Assembly: GCA_020342235.1 (NCBI GenBank)
Contig: CP073217.1
Location: 1,426,001-1,490,000, forward strand
Reading direction: 5' to 3'
From: Saccharomycopsis phalli
Taxonomy: Eukaryota > Ascomycota > Saccharomycetes > Ascoideales > Saccharomycopsidaceae
Length of the DNA stretch: 64,000 nt
This document shows positions 27,213 to 36,482 of this stretch, piece after piece. Position numbers and translations under genes: made by a program. Below the pieces are notes generated by a model, which saw nothing but the letters and a program-made list of their open reading frames with translations, was not told the origin of the DNA and did not search any database. The first letter of the stretch is position 1. The number at the start of each line of letters is the position of its first letter.

Positions 27213-27998
27213 ATGTCCAACCCGCCGCCGTACGCACCAGTATCCACCAACTTCCCCTCCTACGGCAGGGTCCGCAACTCGCAGCTCGACCTCCACAAGG
27301 AGATGCCCTTGTACGACTCCCCGGCTGACCGTGAAGTTGGCGAGAGCTTGCTGGAGCTCTACTCCATCATCACCGTGCTCGACTTGCTCGAGAAACTGTA
27401 CCTCAAGGACGGCTTGGTGTCCAGCAGCAGGAACCACAACAACGAGGACGTCGTCATCGACGACTACACGCCAGCAGTGTTGCGCTTGCTCAACCAGTAC
27501 AACATGATCCTCCGCGATCAAGCCGTCGCGGCCCGGTTCCGCGACTTGGCCTCATTCAAGGAGCAATACCGGCTTAGCTGTCCGCTTGCCACGCGTAGAA
27601 TCGAGGTCGGCGTGCCTTCCACCATGGAGAGCAGCGTGTTACCCGAGGCCAAGCAAAAGCCGAGCGACGTCGCGATATCGTCGCGGGCTGTTGCCGAGGC
27701 GACGGGCTGCTTCATCACGCTCATGGACGCGTTGAAGTTGAACTACAGGGCCAAGGACCAGTTGCACCCGCTTCTCTCGGACTTGATTACCTCGGTCAAT
27801 CTGGTTTTGGGTGAGGACAGCGATGACGAGGAGGAGCAAGGCGGGAGGCTTGAGTTTGAGTCCAAGGGCAAGTTGATTGAGTGGCTTGTGCGGTTGAATG
27901 GGATGGCTGTGGACGAGGAGTTGGGGAGTGAGGATACGCGGCTGTTTTTGTTTGACTTGGAGACTGCGTATAAGAAGTTTTACACGTGTTTGGAGTAG
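27213..27998 (+). CDS. VPS28: Vps28, ESCRT-I subunit
   Basis: The ATG at 27213 (MSNPPPYAPVSTNF) gives 261 aa; an in-frame ATG 27 codons upstream (27132) adds a Pro-rich stretch and cannot be excluded. The N-terminal core (LHKEMPLYDS, SLLELYSIITVLDLLEKLYLKD, YTPAVLRLLNQYN) packs with Vps23 and Vps37. The C-terminal four-helix domain (TGCFITLMDALKLNYRAKDQ, FDLETAYKKFY) binds ESCRT-II. ESCRT-I sorts ubiquitinated cargo into multivesicular bodies at endosomes. An acidic insert EDSDDEEEQ lies in the C-terminal domain. CTG codons at 27351 and 27942 fall at positions where Ser is as good as Leu or better. Confidence 0.93.
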   Translation: MSNPPPYAPVSTNFPSYGRVRNSQLDLHKEMPLYDSPADREVGESLLELYSIITVLDLLEKLYLKDGLVSSSRNHNNEDVVIDDYTPAVLRLLNQYNMILRDQAVAARFRDLASFKEQYRLSCPLATRRIEVGVPSTMESSVLPEAKQKPSDVAISSRAVAEATGCFITLMDALKLNYRAKDQLHPLLSDLITSVNLVLGEDSDDEEEQGGRLEFESKGKLIEWLVRLNGMAVDEELGSEDTRLFLFDLETAYKKFYTCLE

Positions 27999-29027
27999 TG
28001 GGAGAGGAGAGGACGAGAGGAGAGGACGAGAGGACGATAGGACAAGGTGGAACGAAATGGGGAGAAAAGGTGAGAAAATTGGTGAAAAAGGTCAGAATAG
28101 GTCAGAAATAGATGGGCGAAAAGAGAGTTGAAAGGTGGAGTTGTGGAGATATGTAGTGGGTGATGGAGAAATGGGCAAGGAAATTAAACATGACATAATA
28201 TTGACCAAGATTGGTAAATATCTAATATACTCGTTGTAATACTCGTTGTAATACTCGTTGTAATACTCGTTGTAATACTCGTTGTAATACTCGTTGTAAT
28301 ACTCATTGTAACATCTAATATACTCAATGGTAATACTTGGTAAATATCTAATATACTCCTGGTATTATTCCTGGTATTATTCCTTGTAATACTCATTGAT
28401 AAATTTCAAATATACTCATTGCCTACAAAGTCGAATCGTACTCGATCAAGAGACAGTTTTCCAAATTTGCTCACATCCAAATGCCCATTACACTATATAG
28501 AGTCATCAACTACCATTACAGTTGTAGAGCCATCAATTACCAACTCAGTTGTATAGCCATCAACTACCAACTCAGTTGTAGAACCATCAACTACCAATAC
28601 ACTATATTGAGCCATCAATTACCCCATACATTTATACAGCCGTCAACTACCAATACACTATATTGAGCCATCAATTACCCCATACATTTATACAGCCGTC
28701 AACTACCAATACACTATATTGAGCCATCAATTACCCCATACATTTATACAGCCGTCAACTACCCCATACAGCCGTCAACTACCAATACAGCCGTCAACTA
28801 CCAATACAGTTATAAAGCTTCCAAAAACAGTGAGACATTTATTATTTAATACGAAACTCAGATAAAGTGGGGAGAATTACGAAAAACGCCCACGAGCATA
28901 TTCAGTTATCCTGCGCTTGGCATCTTCGTCCAGCCTATATGCACATCCAGTGAACACCTGTAAACACCTGTAAACACCCGTCAACACTTGTAACACCTGA
29001 CAACACTTGCACTCTTCATCACCATTT
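27999..29027. repeat. Convergent intergenic region with several minisatellites
   Basis: 28002-28050: purine-rich GAGAGGACGAGAG repeats right after VPS28. 28228-28312: 12-bp unit TACTCGTTGTAA, seven copies. 28481-28830: units with CCATCAACTACCAATACAC and a 60-bp unit containing TATATTGAGCCATCAATTAC and CCCATACATTTATACAGCC, three copies. 28950-29010: 10-bp unit ACAGGTGTTT in variants just past the SDA1 stop. No gene is seen. Confidence 0.85.
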
Positions 29028-31235
29028 CTAATACCCCTTCTTCTTCTGTAACGTAATATGCGCCTGCAACACCTTCTGCTTATCACGCAACGACCGTCGC
29101 GCCTTGCCCTGGACCTGCCGCTTGTGGATCATCATGATGAAATTCTTCTTCCGCGCCTTCTCCCGGTTCGTCGTCGAGTGCGGCGTCGCAATCTTCCCCC
29201 GTCGGCTGCCAAACTTGTCCCGGCCCTCCCGACCTTCCTTGATCTTCTCCATCCGCTCCTCCTTGCTCTGCTTGCGCTTGACCGAACCAATCAACCCGTC
29301 GGCATCGACCTCCTCCTCGTTCTGCAACGTACTCTTGACTCCCAACGCCTTCAGCACCCCTGCCTCCATCTTCAACTCGGCCAACTTGGCGAAATCCGCA
29401 GGCGTCAATATCCGCGACGACGCAAGCTTCTTGAACGACTCCTCTGCGTCGCCGTCCAACTTCCTTGTCTCTGCCTCCATCAATTGTCTCTTTTTCTTCT
29501 TGGCCTTTTTGCTAATCGGCTTGCTCTCCTCCTCTGACAAGTCCAAGTCGCTGTCCTCCTCCTCCTCCTCCTTCTCTTCCTTCTCCTCCTCCTCATCATC
29601 ACTAATCTCGTACTCCTTATCCGACTCCACAGTCACCCACTCGCCCTCAATGTCATCTGCATCCACCTCCTCCTCATCCACCTCCCAGGCACCATCATCG
29701 TCCTCATCATCCTCAATCCCCTGCTTCTCCTTCCACTGGTCCAAAAGCTCAATCCCAGGAATCCCCGACACCGTCTTCTCCACCCCGTACTGCAATCCGC
29801 CCTGTTTCCCGGCCTGGAGCTGCATCGACGCCTCCTTGCCTCGGTCCTTGCGCTCCAACATCTCTGGCGCAACGTCACGGTATAACGAGATCAACGACTT
29901 TGCTGCCATGCCCACCGCCTTGGATTTCGACTTGCTGTACGCAGTCAAGTCCTGCAAAAGCTCGGGGGTGATTGCCAACGGCGCCCGGTTCAAAACCTCG
30001 CGAATGGTGTTGATTCCGGTGGAACAAACCTCGGTGCTGACACCATCGCTGACAAACTCGTCGGCAATCTTGCGGATCACCGTCATGAGCACATCTGGCG
30101 GCACCAAGTCGTGCGACGCTTGAACCACTGCTGCCAATACCTTGGTGACATCGAGCTGTTTCGGGGTCAAATACTTGAGGAAGTACGAGTACAACTGGAG
30201 GAGCTGGAGCTTGTTGACCCCGACGATCCGGCTGATTAAGTTCATGAACGTGATCTTCTGCTCGGTGTTGAACTTCCGTACCGTGAGCTGCTTGAACAAC
30301 TGCTCCGCAAACCCCTGCGGGTCGCGAAGAAGTTGCACCGCGCTGAAGTTCAAGGCCACGTGCTTGTTCAGGTCCTTGTTCTGCTTCCGCTTGATGCTCT
30401 TCACCGCAGACTCCATCTTCTTCGCCCGCTTCCCCGACTTTTTGTTCACCTTGAGGTTGTGCTTGATCTGACTCAAGTCCACCTCCTCATCCGAGTCCTC
30501 GTCCTTCCCCTCATACAATTCCCGGTCGGCTCCAAGGAAAAACCGCACACTGGCCACTGCCACCTTCGGCTCGCCGCTCAAGGTCGCTTGCGCAAGAATC
30601 TCCACGGTTCGACTGTCGGTCCACACTCGCGAATACCACAATCGGATGGTGATCTTCGTGATGAAAAGCGCATTCTCCTGGCTCAAGTCGCTCAAGAACA
30701 TGTTTTGCACCGTCCGGTTCAACCGCGACGCCTTGGCCCCGGTGTTCACCGACTTGAGAAGCCCCACCAACGTAGTGTAAATCTGCTTTCTGAGCGCCTT
30801 GGAGTTCGTCTCCACCGTGTTGTTTGCTGAACTGTACTCGGACAAGAGCGGGAATATCGTCTGGATCAAACTCTCCGCAGTAATCACGTCCCGGTTCCGC
30901 AACATCACCAAACACTGGATGATCTTCTCCCGGAGCGACGGACTCAAGTCCCGGTGCTTCGTCCTCAACAACTCCTTCACCTCCAGAGGAAAGTCCTTCG
31001 TCTCCTCTTTGTAGCACGAGCATACCGCAGTGACAAACCCAATCAACTCCTTCAACTCCTCATTGCTCTCGTTCTCCACCTGGGCAGAATTCTCCATCAA
31101 TATGTCTCGCAACGACTCATAGTGGCTATACTGCTGCAAAAACTCTTCCCGGTACGACTCAGGGTCTCTTTTGACCAAGTTCTGCAACAAAATAAGATTA
31201 CTAGGCAATAGGGCAGCACGTTGTTTTCTCACCAT
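29028..31235 (-). CDS. SDA1: Sda1, 60S ribosomal subunit assembly factor
   Basis: Starting at the ATG at 31235 (MVRKQRAALLPSNLILLQNL) the product is 735 aa, matching S. cerevisiae Sda1 (767 aa) from its first residues; the ATG 20 codons upstream adds unconserved residues. Conserved blocks include KRDPESYREEFLQQ, LREKIIQCLVMLRN, LLRDPQGFAEQLF, FLKYLTPKQ and ASHDLVPPD. An acidic stretch (about 550-605) and a basic C-terminus (REKARKKNF, KRQVQGKARRSLRDKQ) follow. Sda1 acts in the nucleus in pre-60S maturation and export, and is needed for the G1/S transition. A GAAAATTTT tract lies about 17 bp before the ATG. Confidence 0.95.
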   Translation of the reverse strand: MVRKQRAALLPSNLILLQNLVKRDPESYREEFLQQYSHYESLRDILMENSAQVENESNEELKELIGFVTAVCSCYKEETKDFPLEVKELLRTKHRDLSPSLREKIIQCLVMLRNRDVITAESLIQTIFPLLSEYSSANNTVETNSKALRKQIYTTLVGLLKSVNTGAKASRLNRTVQNMFLSDLSQENALFITKITIRLWYSRVWTDSRTVEILAQATLSGEPKVAVASVRFFLGADRELYEGKDEDSDEEVDLSQIKHNLKVNKKSGKRAKKMESAVKSIKRKQNKDLNKHVALNFSAVQLLRDPQGFAEQLFKQLTVRKFNTEQKITFMNLISRIVGVNKLQLLQLYSYFLKYLTPKQLDVTKVLAAVVQASHDLVPPDVLMTVIRKIADEFVSDGVSTEVCSTGINTIREVLNRAPLAITPELLQDLTAYSKSKSKAVGMAAKSLISLYRDVAPEMLERKDRGKEASMQLQAGKQGGLQYGVEKTVSGIPGIELLDQWKEKQGIEDDEDDDGAWEVDEEEVDADDIEGEWVTVESDKEYEISDDEEEEKEEKEEEEEDSDLDLSEEESKPISKKAKKKKRQLMEAETRKLDGDAEESFKKLASSRILTPADFAKLAELKMEAGVLKALGVKSTLQNEEEVDADGLIGSVKRKQSKEERMEKIKEGREGRDKFGSRRGKIATPHSTTNREKARKKNFIMMIHKRQVQGKARRSLRDKQKVLQAHITLQKKKGY

Positions 31236-32751
31236 CTTACACTCTGCTGAGGAAAATTTTTTTTTTGGGCATCCCCATGCTGCATGTTCCAACATGAGCT
31301 GGTTGGCAAGGTGTACAAGGCATTACGTAGTGTTTTGTAATATATTATTGGTGATGTTGTTTCATAAATGTCGTCATAAATTTCGTCATAAATGTCGTCA
31401 TAAGTGGTCGTCATGGGAATATTCATGGAATGGCTATTACAGTAATGCTTTTGTTGAATACCGCTTCAATATGTAGCGTAAACCTCTGTGCACTCGGGCC
31501 AAATTCTGTAATTTCGCCAGTCATGAAACAGCAGTATGATGGTTATATTTATTTAGTCAGTAGGTCAGATTATCAATATGGCTGATTATTTACAAGTCCC
31601 GGCAAATGGGATTGCATTAAAACTCGTGTTTCTAAATCCAATACTTTGAAATGTCAAATCTAATACTTTGAAATATCAAACCCAATGCAATACTTTAAAA
31701 TACCAAGCCCAATGCAATACTCCAAATAGCAGAAAAAGACTGTAAATTTCCACGGCACAGCATGAACCATCTGGAATTATACTCCATTACATGGCTTTGT
31801 TGAGCCACAACTGCATATGCCAATTTAGAGTTTAATAACTTCAACCATGGCATTCTCATTTCTTTTTAGAGGCCTGATTCATTATAATCCGAGACACTAG
31901 TAGATCACCAAGGATCAGGGCGTGATTGTCAAAGTATAGTGTACAATAATGCGACTTGCTACGAACATGGGCAAAAGTTTATATGGACATACCTTGACGC
32001 CCCGGTCGTGTATGATTTGAGATACTTTCGTATAAATAGTGATGTAATTATATTGTCGATCCATAAACTACGTATTTTTTACCACCAATTGGCTATCAAA
32101 GAACATTGGAGATGAATTTCTCGACTTGATTTTGAGAATTGAGCAATGATAACAGGGCCATTAGTCTCTACCTCACCAGGAGTATTTGCAAGTGGTCCTT
32201 TCACCAGGAGTATTTTCAAGTGGTCCTTTTTGTATTGCAGGCAATGGTGCACCCGATTTACAACACCCATTCAGAAACTGGGTAGAACGAATTACAAAGT
32301 GTATAATTGATATTTTGGTTGGAAAATTGAGGCTTTAATTTGCATAGAATCCATTCCATGATATGTTGGCAGACAATGCGTGTATGTTTGGAGCAATTAC
32401 GGAAAGGTTGATTGATGAATGTTTTGAATTTACAATTGTCTTGATTACGAAGTCTGTAGGTGTCTTGTAGATTCTCTTGTAGATTGTTTCGTAGATTGTC
32501 TTGTAAATTGTCTTGTAAATTGTCTTGTAAATTGTCTGTAGATTGTCTGTAGATTGTGTACGATGGCTATGATGGCACGATGTGTACATTGTGATACCTA
32601 TATTACGAAATCTGCGTACGGTATCACGTGCAACACGACCAAGTCAACACTACCCTACCGATAAATAAGCGCTTACATAACAGAAAAATTTTCTTCCAGT
32701 AGTTAGTTGTGGCATCCAGAATTTCTTTCCAAAAATTTTTATCCCTCAACC
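31236..32751. other. Divergent intergenic region SDA1-eIF4A with two arrays
   Basis: 31252-31266 is an RRPE-like GAAAATTTTTTTTTT tract near SDA1. 31640-31730 repeats CCAATACTTTGAAAT-type units three to four times. 32440-32565 repeats CTTGTAGATTGT-type 12- to 13-bp units about eight times. 32622-32627 is CACGTG and 32683-32693 is GAAAAATTTTC, 58 bp before the eIF4A start. A direct repeat CACCAGGAGTATTTKCAAG with GTGGTCCTTT occurs at about 32176-32228. No gene is seen. Confidence 0.6.
32683..32693 (+). promoter_or_regulatory. RRPE-like element upstream of the eIF4A gene
   Basis: GAAAAATTTTC is a symmetric match to the ribosomal-RNA-processing element core (AAAAATTTT). It lies 58 bp before the ATG, a usual position for this element in yeasts. 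Confidence 0.4.
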
Positions 32752-33942
32752 ATGTCTGACGGAATTACTGAAATCGACGCTGGTTTGATTGAAACCAACT
32801 ACGATCACAGTGTGTACAACTTTGATGACTTCAACTTGAAGGAGCCTATTTTGCGAGGTATCTTTGCCTACGGTTATGAAGCACCATCTTCTATTCAACA
32901 GCGTGCCATCTTGCCAATCATTGAGGGGCGTGACGTCTTGGCCCAGGCTCAATCTGGTACTGGTAAGACAGCCACCTTCACCATTGCTGCTTTGCAACGT
33001 ATTGACGTTGAGGAGAGAGGCACCCAAGCCTTGATCTTGGCGCCAACCCGTGAATTGGCGTTGCAAATTCAAAAGGTTGTGCTTGCTATTGGCATGCACT
33101 TGTCTGTGTCTGTGCATGCGTCCATTGGAGGAACTCCAACCAGAAACGATGTGGAGGCCTTCAAGGCTGGTGCGCAGATTGTCGTTGGTACTCCAGGAAG
33201 AGTGTACGACATGATCCGGAAGCGATTTTTCCGCACCGACAAGGTGAAGATGTTCATCTTGGACGAGGCCGATGAGATGTTGTCGTCTGGATTCAAGGAG
33301 CAGATCTACAATATTTTCACCTTGTTGCCGGAAACCACCCAAGTTGTGTTGTTGTCGGCCACCATGCCTAGCGATGTGTTGGAGGTGACCACCAAGTTCA
33401 TGAGAAACCCAGTGAGAATCTTGGTGAAGAAGGACGAGTTGACCTTGGAAGGTATCAAGCAGTACTACATCAACGTGGAGCTTGAGGACTACAAGTTTGA
33501 CTGTTTGTGCGACTTGTACGACTCGATCTCGGTGACCCAGGCTGTGATTTTCTGCAACACCCGCCGGAAGGTCGAGTTCTTGACCGACTCGTTGAAGGAG
33601 AAGGACTTCACTGTGTCGTCGATCCACTCTGATTTGTCCCAGACCGAGCGTGACACCATCATGAAGGAGTTTAGAACCGGGTCGTCGCGGATCTTGATTG
33701 CGACTGACTTGTTGGCCAGAGGTATCGATGTCCAGCAAGTGTCGTTGGTCATCAACTACGACTTGCCAACCAACAAAGAGAACTACATCCACAGAATCGG
33801 ACGTGGTGGTCGTTTCGGAAGAAAGGGTGTGGCCATCAACTTTGTCACCGACGCCGACGTGGGCTTGATGCGTGAAATCGAGAAGTTCTACTCGACCCAG
33901 ATCATCGAGATGCCTGCCACCATCGAAAACTTGTTTGTTTAA
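32752..33942 (+). CDS. TIF1: Translation initiation factor eIF4A (DEAD-box RNA helicase)
   Basis: The ATG at 32752 ([18 protein letters not shown]) gives 396 aa, the size of yeast eIF4A (395 aa). Motifs in order: Q-motif (SSIQQRAI), I AQSGTGKT, Ia PTRELA, GG, Ib [52 protein letters not shown]. Strings such as [20 protein letters not shown] match eIF4A rather than Fal1. It unwinds mRNA 5' leaders within eIF4F in the cytoplasm. Codon use is strongly biased, as expected for high expression: leucine is almost all TTG and no CTG occurs. An RRPE-like element lies upstream. Confidence 0.95.
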   Translation: MSDGITEIDAGLIETNYDHSVYNFDDFNLKEPILRGIFAYGYEAPSSIQQRAILPIIEGRDVLAQAQSGTGKTATFTIAALQRIDVEERGTQALILAPTRELALQIQKVVLAIGMHLSVSVHASIGGTPTRNDVEAFKAGAQIVVGTPGRVYDMIRKRFFRTDKVKMFILDEADEMLSSGFKEQIYNIFTLLPETTQVVLLSATMPSDVLEVTTKFMRNPVRILVKKDELTLEGIKQYYINVELEDYKFDCLCDLYDSISVTQAVIFCNTRRKVEFLTDSLKEKDFTVSSIHSDLSQTERDTIMKEFRTGSSRILIATDLLARGIDVQQVSLVINYDLPTNKENYIHRIGRGGRFGRKGVAINFVTDADVGLMREIEKFYSTQIIEMPATIENLFV

Positions 33943-34020
33943 ATTGACTGCTTTGGTTCTACTTGGATATACCGAAAATGTTGTTGTATAGTGGAATACA
34001 TGTTTACGCCCGCCTCGTAG

Positions 34021-34995
34021 CTACTCTTCTTGCTCGCCTGTAGGCAACGTGCCCTGCGTCTTGGACTCCCCGTTGACGCCCACAAACACCAACTTGTCAA
34101 GCACAGTGTGCGCGTCCTCGTCGTCACCCTGGAAAAACAAGTTCAACGACTTCACCTGCTGGAACCGCACAAACTTGAGCCGCACCTCGTACCACCCGTC
34201 GCGCACGTGCGCATAGTCAAATGTCTCCACGTGCTCGCTACTCCGGCCCGAACTGGCTTCCTCAAACGTGATTGCCCCGGTCAAGTTCTTCCACACGGCC
34301 ATTGACCCGATCTTCTGCCAGTCCTCGTCCGCGGCAAATTCGCTCTTGTCGTCAAACGGAAGATCTTCTGGCACCTTCACCAAGATCGAGTGTACCTTGG
34401 CAACATTGGTGAACGGCACGTAGAAAATCCCCTGACCGTCGACATCGGTCGCGACTGTGGTCTGCTCAATGTCCTTGTTGTCGTCATCAAGCATCCGCAA
34501 GGCAATCTTCGCGCTCGGCTGGTCAACATTGAACGGCACCACATTGAGCGACTCAAACTCGTTAAAGTCAATGTACCCGTTCAAAATCTCATACCCCTTG
34601 GGAATGAACCCGCTCACGCTCTTGGCCAAGCTGCTTTCAATCGCTTTTCCGCGGCCTTTGCGCGTCGCCCCGCTCTGCAACTTGCTGAGCGCCTCAAACC
34701 CGGCCTGGATCGCCTTGGCGTCGGCACCACGAACCTGGTTCACAATCTTCTTCTGGTGGAAGAACACAAAGGTCGGGATCGACGACACCGCGTACTTTGC
34801 CGCCACATCCTTGTTTTGGTCAATGTCCACCTTCAAGACCTCCACGTTCTCATAGGAGGCGTACAACTGGTCAATCACCGGCTTGATGGCCTGGCAAGGA
34901 CCACACCATGCCGCGGTGAAGTAGCCGACGAAAAGATCGTTCTCCAAATACTTGTCAAAGTCAGCCGCACAATGTGCGCTCGCAATCTCTCCCAT
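34021..34995 (-). CDS. Thioredoxin-like protein with PITH domain (TXNL1/Txl1 type)
   Basis: 324 aa from the ATG at 34995 (MGEIASAHCA); an ATG five codons upstream is in frame. Residues 1-105 are a thioredoxin domain with the active site WCGPC (30-34) and the cis-Pro in SSIPTFVFF. Residues about 130-310 are a PITH domain (formerly DUF1000: LNGYIDFNEFESLNV, VKSLNLFFQGDDED, LDKLVFVGVNG). The same architecture is found in human TXNL1 and S. pombe Txl1, redox proteins associated with the 26S proteasome. S. cerevisiae has, to my knowledge, no such protein. Only 49 bp separate it from the next gene upstream, so its promoter, with a TATA-like CTTATAAAG at about 35029-35037, is very compact. Confidence 0.88.
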   Translation of the reverse strand: MGEIASAHCAADFDKYLENDLFVGYFTAAWCGPCQAIKPVIDQLYASYENVEVLKVDIDQNKDVAAKYAVSSIPTFVFFHQKKIVNQVRGADAKAIQAGFEALSKLQSGATRKGRGKAIESSLAKSVSGFIPKGYEILNGYIDFNEFESLNVVPFNVDQPSAKIALRMLDDDNKDIEQTTVATDVDGQGIFYVPFTNVAKVHSILVKVPEDLPFDDKSEFAADEDWQKIGSMAVWKNLTGAITFEEASSGRSSEHVETFDYAHVRDGWYEVRLKFVRFQQVKSLNLFFQGDDEDAHTVLDKLVFVGVNGESKTQGTLPTGEQEE

Positions 34996-35044
34996 TGTTT
35001 GTAGAACCACACCGCACCAAATCCCACTTCTTTATAAGCGGGAG

Positions 35045-35698
35045 TTACCCGCCCCCAAGCCGGTCCACACTGGCATAGACGTTGGAAAACAACTCCAGCA
35101 CGGAAATCCGAGCAGTGACCACAGTTCCTTGGTATCCGTCGTAGTCGGCGTCGTCGGCAAGAAGCGGCGACTCCTCCTCAGCATTGCTGGGGTATGCCAC
35201 CCGGTACCCGTCGCGAATGGCAAAGACAAACACCTGCATGAGAAACACAGTAATATCATAGACATAGAGACTCCATTTGTGGTGTGGAAGCCGCTCGCCA
35301 ATGAGCTGCACGCTCCAGTTGCCCACAAGAAACCCCCCGACGTTGTGCTGCGGAAGTTCCGTGAGCAGAGTGTATGCAATACAATACACTGCCGAGAGCA
35401 CAATTGGCACCACCGACAACCGTCGCACGTCTTCAAGCGATATAATCTGCCTCATTGCAGGCTCAAGGACGTTGAACCCGGTCAATTGTACCAAGAGACG
35501 CACCATGAGCTTCAGCAACGAGGTATCTTTGAGGTACTGCAACACAGTAAACGTCAAGAGAAGAGTCTCGCTGCTAGAGTTGAGCAGAATATAAAACGCC
35601 CGCGTGCGCTTGGAAAGCGACCTCTTGGCATAAACTCTCTCCAGAGAATCGCTTGGCGGTGCTGGTTGCAAATATCTAGGAAACCCGCCTGGAATCAT
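35045..35698 (-). CDS. DUF1746-like membrane protein (Dsc4/Vld1 type?)
   Basis: The ATG at 35698 (MIPGGFPRYLQPAPPS) gives 217 aa. The frame is open for 49 codons further, but that part contains a TATA box (about 35780) and imperfect repeats around GGCTTCGAACC, so it is probably promoter. Two or three hydrophobic segments are visible (ETLLLTFTVLQYL, VVPIVLSAVYCIAYTLL, ITVFLMQVFVFAI). The stretch LLLTFTVLQYLKDTSLLKLMVRLLVQL is split here only in description; it resembles DUF1746, the family of S. pombe Dsc4 and S. cerevisiae Vld1, subunits of a Golgi/vacuole-membrane ubiquitin ligase. The tail EEESPLLADD is acidic with a dileucine-like sorting signal. Assignment rests on pattern memory and is moderate. 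Confidence 0.55.
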   Translation of the reverse strand: MIPGGFPRYLQPAPPSDSLERVYAKRSLSKRTRAFYILLNSSSETLLLTFTVLQYLKDTSLLKLMVRLLVQLTGFNVLEPAMRQIISLEDVRRLSVVPIVLSAVYCIAYTLLTELPQHNVGGFLVGNWSVQLIGERLPHHKWSLYVYDITVFLMQVFVFAIRDGYRVAYPSNAEEESPLLADDADYDGYQGTVVTARISVLELFSNVYASVDRLGGG

Positions 35699-35886
35699 TT
35701 GCCCACAACTTTGGACCTCAACAATCCCATCTATAGTGAGTGGGGGCTTCGAACCGTGACACAGGCAGGGCTTCGAACCATATATATAAAGAACCGGGCT
35801 CAAACCCATCACACTATGGCTACAACCCATTTCACCAAAGCTCACAACCCATCTACAATGCTATTCTTACATTAATTATTTATACA

Positions 35887-36301
35887 TTAACGAGAGTATG
35901 ACCAGACGTTCTTCAATAACCCGTCGTTTTGAGCCAATCTGTTAAAGGAGTCGTCAGACTCTCCTCTGGATCTGATGTAACCGCACAAAGCGTAGGTGAT
36001 GTTCTCACCTGGAATAATGTGTCCTTCCTCGTCAACCTTAGCGACATTGATTTGAACAGATGCATGGTCCTTAGCCTTGATGATTCTGTTGGTGGCAGAA
36101 CACTTTCTTGGAATGTAAAGCTCGACCTGGATGTTAGTATTGGGTCCCGTCTTGCTAGATACAAAGGATCATCTCATCGTCCATGCGTAATTCCTCGACT
36201 ACTGGTCCAAATAAAATTATTCAAAGCCGCTCCATTATCGCTCAATCCTTCATTTCTTATTGCAAAATAATACGTACTAATTTTCCCTTATCGTTTTCCA
36301 T
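35887..36301 (-). CDS. RPS21: 40S ribosomal protein S21 (two exons)
   Basis: Exon 1 is 36278-36301 (MENDKGKL, 8 codons), exon 2 is 35887-36126 (79 codons plus [21 protein letters not shown] to [10 protein letters not shown]). Joined, they give 87 aa, exactly the length of yeast Rps21, with near-identity along the protein. eS21 sits on the 40S subunit and is needed for late 18S rRNA maturation. S. cerevisiae RPS21 genes also have an intron near the same place. The exon 2 frame carries few rare codons, as expected for high expression. Confidence 0.96.
36127..36277 (-). other. RPS21: 151-nt intron in RPS21
   Basis: Read on the minus strand: donor GTACGT directly after exon 1, branch site TACTAAC, acceptor ATCCAG ending at 36127. 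The 3' splice site is six bases past TACTAAC. The splice joins TTA (Leu) to GTC (Val) between codons. Confidence 0.94.
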
Positions 36302-36414
36302 ATTGACTGGTTATTACTCTATTACGATGTAAAATCATTTTTCACTACCCAGAAAAACGGGAAAATCCAGTCACGAGTTACCCGTCGCACTATTTGTAAG
36401 ATAAAGATCTTTGG

Positions 36415-36420
36415 CACGTG
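36415..36420. promoter_or_regulatory. CACGTG E-box upstream of RPS21
   Basis: CACGTG lies 114 bp before the RPS21 start. In Candida-clade yeasts Cbf1 is known to bind ribosomal protein gene promoters, along with Tbf1. No Tbf1-type CCCTAA site was noticed nearby. Confidence 0.4.
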
Positions 36421-36482
36421 TAAATCGCGTGCATATATACAGGTCTACAGGCTTGCAACTGTTTATATTACTGAGCATTGTA

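Noticed and set aside
28184-28396. ORF encoding (SITT)n
   Set aside because: A translation of the 12-bp minisatellite.
35745-35795. Two copies of GGCTTCGAACC, resembling tRNA B-box sequence on the minus strand
   Set aside because: No A-box, no acceptor-stem pairing and no cloverleaf around them; they are an imperfect direct repeat upstream of the DUF1746-like gene.
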